From NCBI GenBank assembly GCA_002778195.1, contig PCDI01000006.1, forward strand, positions 1,183,950 through 1,247,949: DNA of 64,000 nt, written 5' to 3'. The notes under the pieces were generated by a model. It was not told the DNA's origin, did not search any database, and saw only the letters and a program-made list of their open reading frames with translations. Below are positions 53,982 through 64,000 of the stretch, in pieces. Positions within the stretch are counted from its first letter, which is position 1, and the number at the start of each line of letters is the position of its first letter. This stretch comes from Raffaelea ambrosiae. Lineage: Eukaryota; Ascomycota; Sordariomycetes; Ophiostomatales; Ophiostomataceae. The position numbers and the translations under genes are program-made.

Positions 53982-54920
53982 AGCTGCGAACCAAGGCAGC
54001 TGCAATGTCGCCAATCTCTATGGCTGCATCCCTCGATGTCGACACTCATTGCCGAGGTGATTCCCAGCCGAGCCTGGGCCAAGCTTTGCAGCACACATGA
54101 CAATTCTCGGGAGAATTCTAGGGGGGAACGGGAGAGTAGGACATTGAGAGGGGGAGGATCCGGATCAAAGCTGTGATAGTTTGCAATAGTGGTAGGACAA
54201 TCAACAAGAACATTACTGCAACTCCCTCGTCGTATGCAGGCTGCATTATTGCCTGGTGGATCTCACCGCCGTTCTCTGCTTGACTACTCGGTAACCTCTC
54301 GCACATCCAAGGTGCTGTGCCATGCAGCGATGATACGGGTCGTCAGACAAGCAATTAAGCGAGTCGGCGTTGATAGCCCAACAAACTGCCTATTTGGGAA
54401 GGCAGTAACAATCGGTATTCCGCCGGCTATTAACTAGTCATGTATCGCTATGTGACTCAGTTGTGCCCGACACAAGCCCGGCGACCCAACAGTGTCCAAT
54501 TGTGTTGCAATACGCCAACTGCCACGACAAGGGTTAGGAGGAGGGGGGCCATGCGCGACGCATCGCGATCCTTCCAGCCCCCACTCGACCTCACACCTTC
54601 CCAACAGGCACAACTGGGCACGGCCGATCGCACACTGCCCGTACCCAAATGTGACGTCGTATACAGCCAAATTTTCGATCTTTGAGTTCGCAACTCGCGG
54701 TACCCTACCGATCATGCCACCACGAGTGATAAGTCCCTGATCCTTGGGATCTTCTGTGCTTCTCTCGGAGATAGAAGATTGTTCGCTGGACGACTGTTTT
54801 GGCTGCTGTCTAAAGATTGGGGACACCCCAGAGAAGACGTTTTGGTGTTTTCACTCTCTCGTTTTCGCTTTTGTTCCCGTTTTTGTTGCTCTCCCCTTGT
54901 TGCTGCTAATCAATTTCACT
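53982..54920. other. spacer between precursor and UstYa gene
   Basis: The precursor's 3' untranslated region and the UstYa promoter. A CT-rich leader lies just before the UstYa ATG. No gene recognised. Confidence 0.4.
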
Positions 54921-56010
54921 ATGCCATCCTCCGAGGACGTGGAACTCGGCGTCAACGACCCTTTTCTGCCGGAGCACCCGGCACAGAGGGAGGCAGATGC
55001 AGAAAAGTCTGTTGCTCAACCTAACCAAAACTTCCACCAGCGACCACAGTCCCTTTTGCATCTTTCCGCCACTCTCTTGAAGTCGCCCGTCATACCATGG
55101 GCTGTGACTGCGCTGCTGGTCATCTACCTGCTTTTCCGACCTGAGGGGAATCACTTCAAACCAGGGTATCCCAACCTGCTCTACAGTACGTAGAACATAC
55201 TTCGCCTACGTCTTCTTCTTGTCGTGCAATTTTCAGTTTACGGACTAACGTTTCTTTCTCTCTTCTCCGCCTCAGGCCCAGCACAGGATGCTGTCGATTA
55301 TGAAGTCAGGGTGTTCCAGAGGGGCTTCCCCGGTGACATGACCGTGTACCAGGGCGAGCCGTCGCCAGAGGTGGACAAGAGCTGGTCGGACTTGTATGAG
55401 AGTACGCTTTCACCATTGTTTTGCATCGTTTGGAAACTCTTCGTACCAGACAAACTAACACCACGCAGTGGGCATCAGCCTGATCCCGGCCAGCATGGCA
55501 TCCCAGCTGCCCAACAAGACCGTCCTCTTTCCGCACGACGAGGAGCGTCGCTACATCATTGAGCTGGACGTTTTCCACATGCTTCACTGCTTGGTAGGTC
55601 ACACCATCCTCTTCCCCCGCAAAAAAAGGCGTGAACACTTTGTCTCACCTCACAAGAATATGATCCGGATGAAACTCCGTCCCGACTACTACAACCAGAC
55701 CTACTTTGGCGACAAGGACATGAGCGCCTACATGGGCCCCCTCCACATCAGTCACTGCGTCGACGCCCTCCGCCAGTCCGTCATGTGCCACTCGGACATC
55801 TCGACGCTGACCTGGACCTGGAACGAGGAGCGCCAGCGCAACCTCGAGGAGGGCGGCATCGTGCACCAGTGCCGGCGCTTTGACAAGATCCAGGCCTGGG
55901 CGCGGGACCGTGCCGTGTACGAGCCGATGGACGCGGGCCACCGGGAGATGAACGACCCGCTGAATCCAGAGACGTGGCAGGACGGGTATGTGCCCGAGGG
56001 GGGGACTTGA
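54921..56010 (+). CDS. UstYa-family (DUF3328) oxidase
   Basis: Exons 54921-55185, 55276-55401, 55469-55593 and 55657-56010 splice in phase to 289 residues, the usual length. A hydrophilic cytoplasmic N-terminus is followed by one membrane helix (IPWAVTALLVIYLLF, about residues 56-70). The lumenal domain carries the paired signature: HMLHC within ELDVFHMLHCLNMIRM and HISHC within MGPLHISHCVDALRQ, the HxxHC motifs taken to bind copper in UstYa/UstYb. In ustiloxin, asperipin and phomopsin synthesis such proteins cyclise or oxidise the Tyr/Phe-containing core of a Kex2-processed precursor; relatives also act in other fungal pathways. Its neighbour on the same strand is exactly such a precursor. 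An earlier in-frame ATG at 54744 would put a second hydrophobic stretch at the N-terminus and is less likely. Confidence 0.88.
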
Positions 56011-56854
56011 GGCCTGTCTTTGGCGTTTATTTTTTGGAGATTTTATTTTTTATTTTTATTTTATTTTTTATTTCTATGTAAGAAGTTTTGTGCAAGAGCA
56101 CCGATGCTACGATGCCAAATAATAACAGCCCCCTCCCCCATAAAAATGGTAGGACGGAGCAGCAGCAAGGTGGATACTTTGTGTGGTGTTTCTAAGTATC
56201 GCCTCCCTAATTGCGTAGTCCTTCGCCTTTCTCCCTGCATAGTCTTTCGCCCCTTGTCCTGCCTAGCGCCGCATTCTTACCATAACGTGGCCAACCAAGA
56301 ACCATTGATAACAGGCCCCGGCCCATCCGGACAACGGATGATCGCCGGTCCGTACACTCGAAGCGGAAGGTCTGATAGCTATGCGGCCGAGTGACACGAG
56401 AGGGGAAATCCGCATCCTACATGCAAGCTACGGAAACCCGGGAATAAATGTTGACTTTTGTTTACGCAGCTAGCATGCCCGGATCTGAAACAAACACAGA
56501 CCGACACTTACACGGCACTTGTACTCTTTTCCGTGGTTTCAGGGAGCTCTTGTCTAGTGACCTTGAAGTGGCGGGTTAGGATAGTTTACAATGTGGAATT
56601 TCACGATGTGGACTCCACTTCAATTCTTCATAAAGACGTACTTGCACGGCACAATGTGCGAGTTGCAAGATCATCGAGATCATTCCTGTCGAATTACCAA
56701 ACCTCAGGACAAGATTCCGAATCAAGGGTCTAAAAAGCCATTTCGTCCACTACAACCCATTTCGTCCACCACAACAACCCAACGGAACACAGAGCCCGAA
56801 AACAGAAACACCCAACTTCCGATAGGCCAACATTAGAACATGCCACAATCTCTC
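56011..56854. other. spacer; no gene recognised
   Basis: This interval lies between the convergent 3' ends of the UstYa gene and the next minus-strand gene. A T-rich tract lies at 56027-56080. Confidence 0.4.
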
Positions 56855-58530
56855 TCAAAAGCACTGGGAACGCCGCTTGCGCTCGGCCGCAGACATGAGT
56901 GTAATGTCATAGGCGTGGCCTGGCACGTCCTTGAAGTTCTTCCACTGTGCTTGTTAGTCTCTAGCTTTTCAGGTCCGCGGAGGAGGGGAGGAGGCGCTGC
57001 CACATACCTTCTTGTCAAAGTCCACGTTCGACCACGAAGCAAGCTGCTTCGCCGTCACTTTGGTCTTCTTCATGCTGTTGAGGATCGACGCTATGCGCGG
57101 CACGCCGACCAGCGGCACGCCTGCGTCGGTCGCCCGCTTGACCAGCCAGTGGGCCCAGGCCACCTCTTTCTCCCAGTAGTCGGACAGCTCAAAGGCCCAC
57201 TGGATGAGCTGGGCAAAGATGTAGCCCATGTTGGGGACCTGCTCCTGCAGGGGGCCGAAGTGGCTGTCGATGTACTCGACGCCGGCAATGATCATGAAAC
57301 CGAGCATTTTGAGGACGCGGGCGACGCTGTCGGGGTCATCGATCACTGGGGGGGTTAGACGTTGCAAAAAAAAAAAAAATTAAACATAAAAAAATAAACA
57401 AATACAAAGGGGACACACTCTGAAACTGGAAGACGCCGGCCTTGGCTATGATGGCCAGACCTTCGATCTCGGGCCAAACCTGGCGCACACCGGGAGGCGG
57501 CCGGCTTTTGGAGACGATGCTGAATTGCTTGATCTGGTCGACCGGTCAGCAGACAAACAAAGAAAGAACAGAATACAGAACCCGCCCCCAAACATACAAT
57601 GTTCCTCAGCACCTCCACCTGGCCGTATGCGGCAAAGTCGTTGTACATGTACAGGCCAAAGTCGTCCGGGTCGCGCTTCAGAATCTCCAGCATCCACCAC
57701 CGCGACCGGTCGTTGCCCAGCGCCGACACCGTGGCCGGATGGTCGGAGAACAGCGACGCCAGCTTGCCCGCCGGGTTCGTCTTCTTCGGCCCTTCGCCCT
57801 CGTCGCCGGCCTCCTCCTCCTCGTCGGCCTCCTCGTCGTCCTCGTCGTCCTCGTCGTCGTCATCCATTTCCCGAGACTTTGGGACGGGCAGGCACAGAAA
57901 GTCCCAGTCATCCTGCGGCTTGTCGGCCTGGCCCACGAGCGGCAGCTGCATCGTCTTCGCCTGCCACTTGGTCACCTCGGCGGCCCGCATGCCGAGCTTG
58001 GACTTGTGCTGGTCGACCCAGTCGCCAAAGTCCTCCCACCACTGGCGGCAGCCGAGGGTCATGCCGCGGTCGGGCGTGGCATCGATGGCGTAGACCCAGC
58101 TGCCGGGGATGAGGAGGCTCTTGATCTTGCTTTGGCTCTCTTTCGGCATGACGTAGGGCAGGAAGTGCTCGCCCTGGGGTCCGCGGGACGCGCGGTATTT
58201 GGGCGGCGCAGTAGCGGGTGCTGTCGCCGGCGGTGCCGCTGTTGCGGCCGCAGTCTCGGCAGCCGGAGGAGCCACGGCGGGGGCCACATCAGGGGCAGCA
58301 CTGGGGGCCGCCTTGGGCGTTGTTCCCGGGGTCGCTACCGGAGCCGCGGCAGCAGTGGGGACTTGTGGGGGGGGGATGGGTGTCACTGTCCTCGGAATGG
58401 GCGCAACTGTCTTCGCAGCTGTCTTGGCCGCCGTCTTTGTCGCCTTCTTTGCCGGACCGGCTGCCTCGATGGCGACATTGCTGTCGCTCTCGGCGAGAGG
58501 GCGCTTCCTTGTGTTCGACGTGGAACCCAT
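56855..58530 (-). CDS. uncharacterised protein with Pro/Ala-rich leader and acidic tract
   Basis: Exons 58530-57598, 57533-57419, 57345-57008 and 56944-56855 splice in phase to 491 residues. Residues 1-110 are a Lys/Ala/Pro-rich disordered leader with basic patches (GPAKKATKTAAKTAA), likely a nuclear localisation region. A globular part then reads SRGPQGEHFLPYVMPKESQS, SWVYAIDATPDRGMTLGCRQ, WWEDFGDWVDQHKSKLGMRA and DDWDFLCLPVPKSRE. A run of about 30 acidic residues follows, then WWMLEILKRDPDDFGLYMYN and a helical C-terminus (QVPNMGYIFAQLIQWAFELS). I do not recognise a family. The order basic leader, globular domain, acidic tract suggests a nuclear protein. A CACGTG next to TACGTCA lies in its promoter near 58680-58696. 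Confidence 0.6.
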
Positions 58531-59034
58531 GGTGGTGTGTGTGGGTTTCTTGTTTGGTTTCTGGCAAGTTTCCCAAGTAGTTCTCCACACAAGGTGCAGT
58601 GATTAGAAGAGATCAATCAAGCTCGACAGTTCGCTGTCTGGAGACGCGACTGCAGGACGCGACGCGTGTTGATAAACATCACGTGATCATACGTCATCAG
58701 AATGCTCTGTGCCTTTTTTAAAGGATTTTTATTCTATTTTACAATGGAGTACACAAAATGGCCACTTGCAATAACTGCTCGTCTCTTTCTGTCCTGGACA
58801 ACTCAAATAAAATAAGTAATTCGACCCCCTGGACACTACTTTTGTGCCGTTTCTCTTTCTTTTTCTCTAATTATCTTTCCACTTTTTTTTCTCTTACTGT
58901 TCTTGTGCTTCCGACTCATACATCGCCTTCTGACTGGACAGGATAGCTGACTAATCGGCATTTTCGTACTTGTGTGTTGCTGTACGATATGTCCGCGTCG
59001 ACGTGCCTTGGTGCCCAGCCAGCCCGAGAAGAAC
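58531..59034. other. spacer between two minus-strand genes
   Basis: Promoter of the preceding gene and 3' end of the flotillin gene. T-rich around 58840-58900. No gene recognised. Confidence 0.4.
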
Positions 59035-60835
59035 TTATTTGTCCCCATTGGTCGGCGCCGTCATCTTGGCGCGCTCGGCCTCGCTCATCTGCCCGGCCAG
59101 ACGGCCAAACTGCCACTCGGGCAGCGTCATGCCCGTCTGTTCGTGAATCGTCGTCATCAGCGGCGGCAGCATCTGGTAGACGTTGCGCAGGGTGTCGACG
59201 CCGGCACCGCTGCCAGCGGCGGCCACACCCCCTTCGCCCGCCTGGGTGCCCGTGTTCCAGATGCTGATCTTGGGCTCGAGGCCCCGGATGGCACTGGCGT
59301 TGGCCTGGGCTAGGTCGGTGTAGGTGCCCTTCTCCAGCATCATGAACTGCATCAGGCCGCCGGGCCCGCCAAAGGCGGTGGCCATCTTGCGGTAGGCGCC
59401 GGCCATGGCCTCGAGGCCCTCGGCCTCGAGCAGTTTGCCTTGCTTGGTGGCCTCGGCGCGCGTGGTGATGGCGTAGGCGTCGGCGTCGGCCTGGGCCTTG
59501 ATCTGGTAGGCGGTGGCCTCGGCGCCGCGCTGGCTCTCGTCGAGCTTGGCGCGGGCGTGGGCGGTGATCTTGTAGGCGGCGGCCTCGGCGTCGCGCTGGC
59601 CCTCCTCGAGCCGGGCGCGGGCGTGGGCGGTGATCTCGTAGGCGTGGGCGTCGGCGGCGTGCTGCTGCGACTCGCGCTGGATGCTGGCCTGGACGACGTC
59701 GACGGCGCGCAGGCGCTCCAGCTCGGCGGCGGCGCGCTTGATCTCGACGTCGCGCTTGAGCGCCTCGTCCTTGGACTCGGTCGCGCGCGTCGCCTCGATG
59801 CGCGCAATGTCCACGTCGCGGTTCAGGCTGGCCTGCTGCGTCGCCAGCGTGGCCTCGGCCTGCGCCCGCTCCAGGTCCCGGTCCACCTTCATCACCGCCG
59901 TCTCCGCGTGGATCTTGGCCAGCTCGCGCTCCTGCTCGCCCTTGCGCTTGGCCTCGCCCACGTTGCCCAGCAGCTGCGCGTCCGCCACGTCCACGCGCGC
60001 GCTGTTGACCGCGCCCTCGTGCGCCTTGCGCGACAGCGAGGCAAAGTACACCGAGTCCGGCGCATCGCGCAGCCTGCGTGTGTCAGCAGACGCAAGGGAA
60101 CACAAAAAAAAAAAAAAAAAAAAAAGGATCACCTACTCCTTGACGTTGGCGTTGAGAATCGTGAGGCCGAGCTGCGACAGCTCGCCCTGGATGTTGCGGA
60201 AAATGCGCCGCTTAAAGACCTCGCGCGCCGTAAAGATCTCCTCCATGGTCATGCTGGAGACGAGCACGCGCGTCTCGCCCTCGATGATGCCCTTGACAAT
60301 GTTCTCCAAGAAGCTGTGGCCCTGGTCGGCCTTCTTCTCCGACGAGCTGTCGGCCAGAAGCATGGCGTACTTCATCAGCGCGTCGCCAGTGTTGTCCTGC
60401 CCATCGTGACTGTCTTCGTCGTCTACCGATCCGACGAGAGCCTCGGCATGGGGGGCACTGTTCTTGCTGGTCTTCCCGTGCTTGCCGTGCTTGCCGTGGC
60501 CATTGCGGGCCCGCTGGGAGACGTCGGGTCCGATGGTGAAGACGACGGGAAGCAGGAACTGGAGCTTCTCAATGGTCATGGCCTGGAGGTTCATGGCATA
60601 GTCACGGGGGCGGATGCTGCCGACCAGGAAGTGAAGGAGGCAAGTTAGCGAGACGTGATACTTTGGCGCGATCTTTCGCGTATGTCTTGTCTTGACACAA
60701 TGGATGCAGTAGTTACCTGAAGCGCATGCATCTCTGGAAGGGGAACACCCATGCTGCCTTGGTGATTTTGATGCTGTCGATTCCCATGCCAGTAATGGCA
60801 AGGTACTCGTCGGGGTCCGCAACCTTGTAAGACAT
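59035..60835 (-). CDS. flotillin-like SPFH/band-7 membrane-scaffold protein
   Basis: Exons 60835-60717, 60616-60137 and 60073-59035 splice in phase to 545 residues. The N-terminal SPFH part reads MSYKVADPDEYLAITGMG, RFSIRPRDYAMNLQAMTIEK, ENIVKGIIEGETRVLVSSM and EELLSQLG-like GELSQLGLTILNANVKEL. The C-terminal half is a long coiled coil with Ala-Glu heptads (RDLERAQAEATLATQQASL, AHARARLEEGQRDAEAAAY) and ends with LMQFMMLEKGTYTDLAQANA. Flotillins form oligomeric scaffolds on the inner plasma membrane and affect endocytosis, polarity and membrane order. An insertion at about residues 77-100 is basic, with three HGK repeats, and is not normal for the domain. A poly-A/T run (about 60103-60124) fills the second intron. 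Confidence 0.88.
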
Positions 60836-61523
60836 GTTGACTGCAGACGGTGGTAGTTGTTGATCGTGATGAATGTGTGGGTTGGAATCTCAAGTTAGTT
60901 CTGGAAATTGTTCTGACAGCTTTTATGAAAATGATTTAAAAAAAGACGAAACGAAAAGGGAAATGGGAAATGGCAAACTGCTACTCATAATATAGTCTAT
61001 GTGTACGGCCTGTTGTGCGTCCGTATGAGTGCCTATGACCCTCTCCTCGGAGGTGATACGGGTGAAACACGTCCGAATTTGTGCAGCCTTGCATTAGCGC
61101 CAGAGTTTAATCCTTTAGTTGTGGACCAACAATGCATATAGCGCGGGTGCTTGACCTCTCTAGTTGTCAACCTACAGTGCAGAATGATACGCCACTAGGG
61201 GCATAGCACACAGTATGTTGTCATATGGTAGCTAGCGATGGAACCAACAGCTATGACTTCACGCACGTGTACGATTGAGTCAGTCCACTTCATGAGCTTT
61301 GAGCTCCTGTGACTTGTCCAGGCGAACTCAAGTCCAGAGACTACGGCATGTAGAGCTGTGGTGCAAAACCAGGTCAACTCTCTCTTGTCCCTACTCGAGG
61401 GACGTGTTATCTTTTCCGCCTCCCTCCTTCGTTTACTACTACCCAAGCAACCTTTCACCCACTCCACAACTTCCAGTCTCACCGAAGAGATAGAATTTTT
61501 TGAAAAAAAAGGGTCCACACGCC
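60836..61523. other. spacer; divergent promoter region
   Basis: This interval is upstream of the flotillin gene and of the plus-strand gene at 61524. No gene recognised. Confidence 0.4.
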
Positions 61524-62312
61524 ATGTCTGCCAACTCGCCAGAGGCCGACCATGACGCCCCGCCGCCGTATGTTGACCCCTTCGCCGAACAATGTGACCG
61601 GCTCTACCACATGATATCCCTGCTACCACAGACGATCCGTGACGCCCAACTGGAACACCAATCACAGCGGGACGCGCAAGACCTCGACCACTTGGCCCGC
61701 CTGGTCCCGGAGGTTGAAGCCTTTTTGAGCCAAATCGCATCCTTGCCTCGCCAGTCCAAACAGCTGAACGCTGAGCTAGTTCTGGTTCCCGAAGACGATG
61801 TTCCGCTCCCATGGAATTTGAGTGGAATCGAGGAGAGGAGGCAAGATGGCGACGTGGTGCACGTTGCCCGGGTCCGGGCCAAGACAGACGACAAGAAGAA
61901 GAACCGCGACCCCGAAAAGAGCGATGCAACGTTTTCGATTACCGGGAGAACTGCCGAGTTTGACGAATGGGGCAGGTGGACGACAGAGTTCTCGTCGTCA
62001 CACAAGGCTGCAGCTGGTATGACTAGTGGGGGTGGATGGTGGTCGGATGAGAGAATGGCACGCCGTCTGGCCGCACGTTTGTTGCCTCGAGATAACGAGA
62101 AAAACACAGACCGGGGCAACAAACAAAAGACAAAGAAGACCCCGTCATGGCGACCCTGGGGCACGAGAAGGGAACAAGAGTCTGCTGCGCGGCCAGTCGT
62201 CTCCGTCACCGTCCGAGCGGAGGAGCTCTCGGTTCGCCGACAGAACGACATGGGCCTGTATGAAAGCCTGAGTGGGTGGGGAATTGTCCTGCAGTTGGAG
62301 TCTCTTAAATAG
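61524..62312 (+). CDS. uncharacterised protein
   Basis: A 262-residue intronless frame. The N-terminus (MSANSPEADHDAPPPYVDPF) contains a PPPY motif of the kind bound by WW-domain ubiquitin ligases. A helical segment (CDRLYHMISLLPQTIRDAQL, LDHLARLVPEVEAFLSQIAS) is followed by a charged, Lys-rich region and WWSDERMARRLAARLLPRD, then a tail with RPVVSVTVRAEELSVRRQN, ESLSGWGIVLQL. I do not recognise a family. An in-frame ATG eight codons upstream (61500) is possible. No membrane segment or signal peptide. Confidence 0.55.
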   Translation: MSANSPEADHDAPPPYVDPFAEQCDRLYHMISLLPQTIRDAQLEHQSQRDAQDLDHLARLVPEVEAFLSQIASLPRQSKQLNAELVLVPEDDVPLPWNLSGIEERRQDGDVVHVARVRAKTDDKKKNRDPEKSDATFSITGRTAEFDEWGRWTTEFSSSHKAAAGMTSGGGWWSDERMARRLAARLLPRDNEKNTDRGNKQKTKKTPSWRPWGTRREQESAARPVVSVTVRAEELSVRRQNDMGLYESLSGWGIVLQLESLK

Positions 62313-62796
62313 TAAGATATGGAAGAAGGTCTCTCCGAATAGGGACGCAGCTATAACGCCTTGGTTTAAAGGTCCATGACTCTTCATTTTGAATTTTGTA
62401 GGCTGTTATTACTATTTGCGTTCTGTAGTATGGTGGTAGTCTAAAAATATCCGATCACTCCTGCCACGTGAATTTTTTCTGCCTCTGTGGCCGAGCCGTA
62501 CCTCAACTTTAACAACGAAGAGCAGCTTCACGAGCGATTTATACGTAACAAAAACAGTCTAGATAGAAAAGAAAGTACCGAATTTTCATATCTGTATACC
62601 AACCCCGTGCACGGCGCACCGCGGCAAGTCTGTGCGGGACTAAATCAATGAGGTGGTTCATTTTCTCCCAAGGGACCGCCTACTCACACTCCTTAACTGC
62701 CCGCTCAAAAACCTCAATTTTATCTGGTGATTTGTATTTTGTCGCGTCAAAGCATTTTGATTGGTTTTTTCTCTGCCTCCGGCATTGCGCTCTAGG
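62313..62796. other. convergent 3' spacer
   Basis: AT-rich sequence between the unknown gene and the HET gene; no coding signal seen. Confidence 0.4.
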
Positions 62797-64000
62797 CTAC
62801 ATTAGAGCTAACCGGTGTCCTGTGGCCGTCTCCCAACCGGCTAAGCCAGGGTGGTGGCCGATACCGATCCTGGTATATGCGTCTGGCCTCTGCGAATCCG
62901 CTCTCAAAATAAGAAACCAAACCTCACGATTTCTAGAGGGGGTGTGCCTTCTCCCCTCGATGGACCTTCTTCCCTTGATGGACCCTCTTCCCTTGATGGA
63001 CCTTCTTCGTCTCGCGGAGGATGTGTCCTGCGCCTCCGTATCCGGCTCCTCAACAAAAGTGTGAAGTCGAAGCGCGAAAAAAAGGTCAGAGCTTTGCGTG
63101 TGATGTATCTGGGGTTCGCAGTCGCAACGTCCATTCTCCCAACAAGTTTGGGCCTGGTCTGATCCCAAGTCGAGCACTCCCTCCGTCTCGTCTAGGTCTA
63201 GAGTGAATTTCCAGACTCTTTGGATCTGCGGTCGTACATATCCAACAAGACGCTTGTCATTGAAAATCCCTTTACGGGCTACTTGGACAGGCAGCAAAGG
63301 ACCTTTGAGTATGAGAACATTTCCGTCCAGTTGTTCAGATTCGTACTCGGTGTCGTAAACCTTGGAATCTTCTCGGAAAGTCACGGATGGATGGAACACA
63401 AAAGAGACCGGACCACCAACGAAAGCCCAAGACCACGTGGGGGCGCCACCAATCGCTTTGTATCCGTGCGGAAGTTTTGTCGAAAATGTCTCCCAGGACA
63501 GTCCGTCAAGCATGTTGCTCTGCCATATCCCATTCAACAGTCGATCTTGCGTTCTCTCCGCAATCATGTCTGCTAAGGCGGAGATAGCCACGAGCTTGTT
63601 TGTCCTTGGATCGAGGACAGCTCTGTAAGAGTAGTCTTCCACGATTTTATTCCAGAGCGATACGTGGTTCTCGATCCGGGCGCCATTTTGCCCGCTGTTC
63701 TTTCTGATTTGAAGGAAAGGGTCAGAGGGTGCGAAACGCTTCCTATGAGTACAGTCGCACCGGTAACGACAGTTGCATTCCCACCAAATCTCGGCTCGGT
63801 AGAACAGAAGTCTGCGATTGGAAGCAAGATATTCTTGGAGACACCATCCCCGAGTACCCAACACACAAGTTGATCTCTGGCCTGTTGGCGCTGTATGATG
63901 GTGACTAGAGTCATCAGGGTGTAGGCTTTCGAAGTCAGCCGCATAGGTTCCGGATCCGAATTTGCAATCATGCAAAAACCCCGCCGTACAACTACTTGCG
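62797..64000 (-). CDS. HET-domain (heterokaryon incompatibility-type) protein, 3' part
   Basis: The frame is open to the right edge, so the start lies outside. It enters with ASSCTAGFL, a typical end of the HET core, then RGWCLQEYLASNRRLLFYR (the RGWC/RAWTLQE..L motif), IVEDYSYRAVLDPRTNKLVAISALADM and GAPTWSWAFVGGPV (the APSWSW motif). The C-terminal half shows no domain. Near its end a six-residue repeat (SIKGRG, SIKGRR, SIEGRR) is produced by three and a half 18-base tandem copies in the DNA. HET proteins mediate self/non-self cell death on hyphal fusion; most family members have unknown specificity. No intron is needed in the visible part. Confidence 0.85.
   Translation of the reverse strand, partial: ASSCTAGFLHDCKFGSGTYAADFESLHPDDSSHHHTAPTGQRSTCVLGTRGWCLQEYLASNRRLLFYRAEIWWECNCRYRCDCTHRKRFAPSDPFLQIRKNSGQNGARIENHVSLWNKIVEDYSYRAVLDPRTNKLVAISALADMIAERTQDRLLNGIWQSNMLDGLSWETFSTKLPHGYKAIGGAPTWSWAFVGGPVSFVFHPSVTFREDSKVYDTEYESEQLDGNVLILKGPLLPVQVARKGIFNDKRLVGYVRPQIQRVWKFTLDLDETEGVLDLGSDQAQTCWENGRCDCEPQIHHTQSSDLFFALRLHTFVEEPDTEAQDTSSARRRRSIKGRGSIKGRRSIEGRRHTPSRNREVWFLILRADSQRPDAYTRIGIGHHPGLAGWETATGHRLALM
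62948..63019 (-). repeat. 18-base tandem repeat in the HET gene
   Basis: CTTCTTCCCTTGATGGAC-like units at 62948-62965, 62966-62983 and 62984-63001, with a divergent partial unit to 63019 (plus-strand reading). In the protein they add a basic SI(K/E)GR(R/G) repeat. Confidence 0.75.

Noticed and set aside
60103..60124. A homopolymer as a possible poly-A tail or retrogene signature
   Set aside because: It lies within a normal, phase-consistent intron of the flotillin gene.
1..64000. CRISPR arrays, tRNA or rRNA genes
   Set aside because: No regularly spaced repeats with unique spacers and no cloverleaf or rRNA-like sequence were noticed; the organism is a eukaryote, so CRISPR is not expected.

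Overview
The window is nuclear DNA of a filamentous ascomycete (Pezizomycotina, most likely Sordariomycetes). The evidence is the gene content (PTH11-type rhodopsin-domain proteins, a Zn2Cys6 regulator, a HET-domain protein, a fungal P450, a UstYa-type oxidase, a GPI-anchored wall protein), the short 45-190 base GT..AG introns with CTAAC/CTTAAC-like branch points, and GC-rich coding regions separated by AT-richer or pyrimidine-rich spacers. Nearly all gene models below were built by matching splice phase by hand, so exon borders are given in the entries. No tRNA, rRNA or CRISPR array was seen.

Layout. 1-4323: the 3' end of a PTH11-like membrane protein, an E-box-rich spacer, then an HNH-nuclease-like block running into an APH-type kinase, possibly one fused gene. 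4624-20546: a metabolic block holding a siderophore-type MFS transporter, an aldo-keto reductase, a polyol-type SDR, a sugar-porter MFS transporter, a Zn2Cys6 factor, a threonate-dehydrogenase-like enzyme diverging from a class II aldolase, and a second SDR. Together these look like a carbohydrate or sugar-acid catabolic cluster with its own importer and regulator. 21069-30355: a DUF6914-like protein, a large hydantoinase/oxoprolinase-DUF917 fusion diverging from an NCS1 nucleobase/hydantoin-type permease across a spacer rich in GATA sites, and a dead Dal5-type permease.

31040-43931: a BAHD-like acyltransferase, a second PTH11-like protein, 2.3 kb without a recognisable gene, two adjacent decayed genes (a TauD-type dioxygenase and an amino-acid permease, both with internal deletions and frameshifts), a DUF3445 haem oxygenase and a HAD hydrolase. 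45011-64000: a GPI-anchored Thr/Pro-rich protein, a P450, an unknown protein, an LTR-like element, then a small secreted precursor with two near-identical repeats and Kex2 sites next to a UstYa (DUF3328) oxidase. These are followed by an unknown acidic protein, a flotillin, another unknown and a HET-domain gene that leaves the window.

Most interesting: the repeat precursor (53703-53981) and the UstYa gene (54921-56010) form a candidate minimal ribosomal-peptide (dikaritin-type) biosynthetic locus, with core repeats that do not resemble the ustiloxin, phomopsin or asperipin cores.
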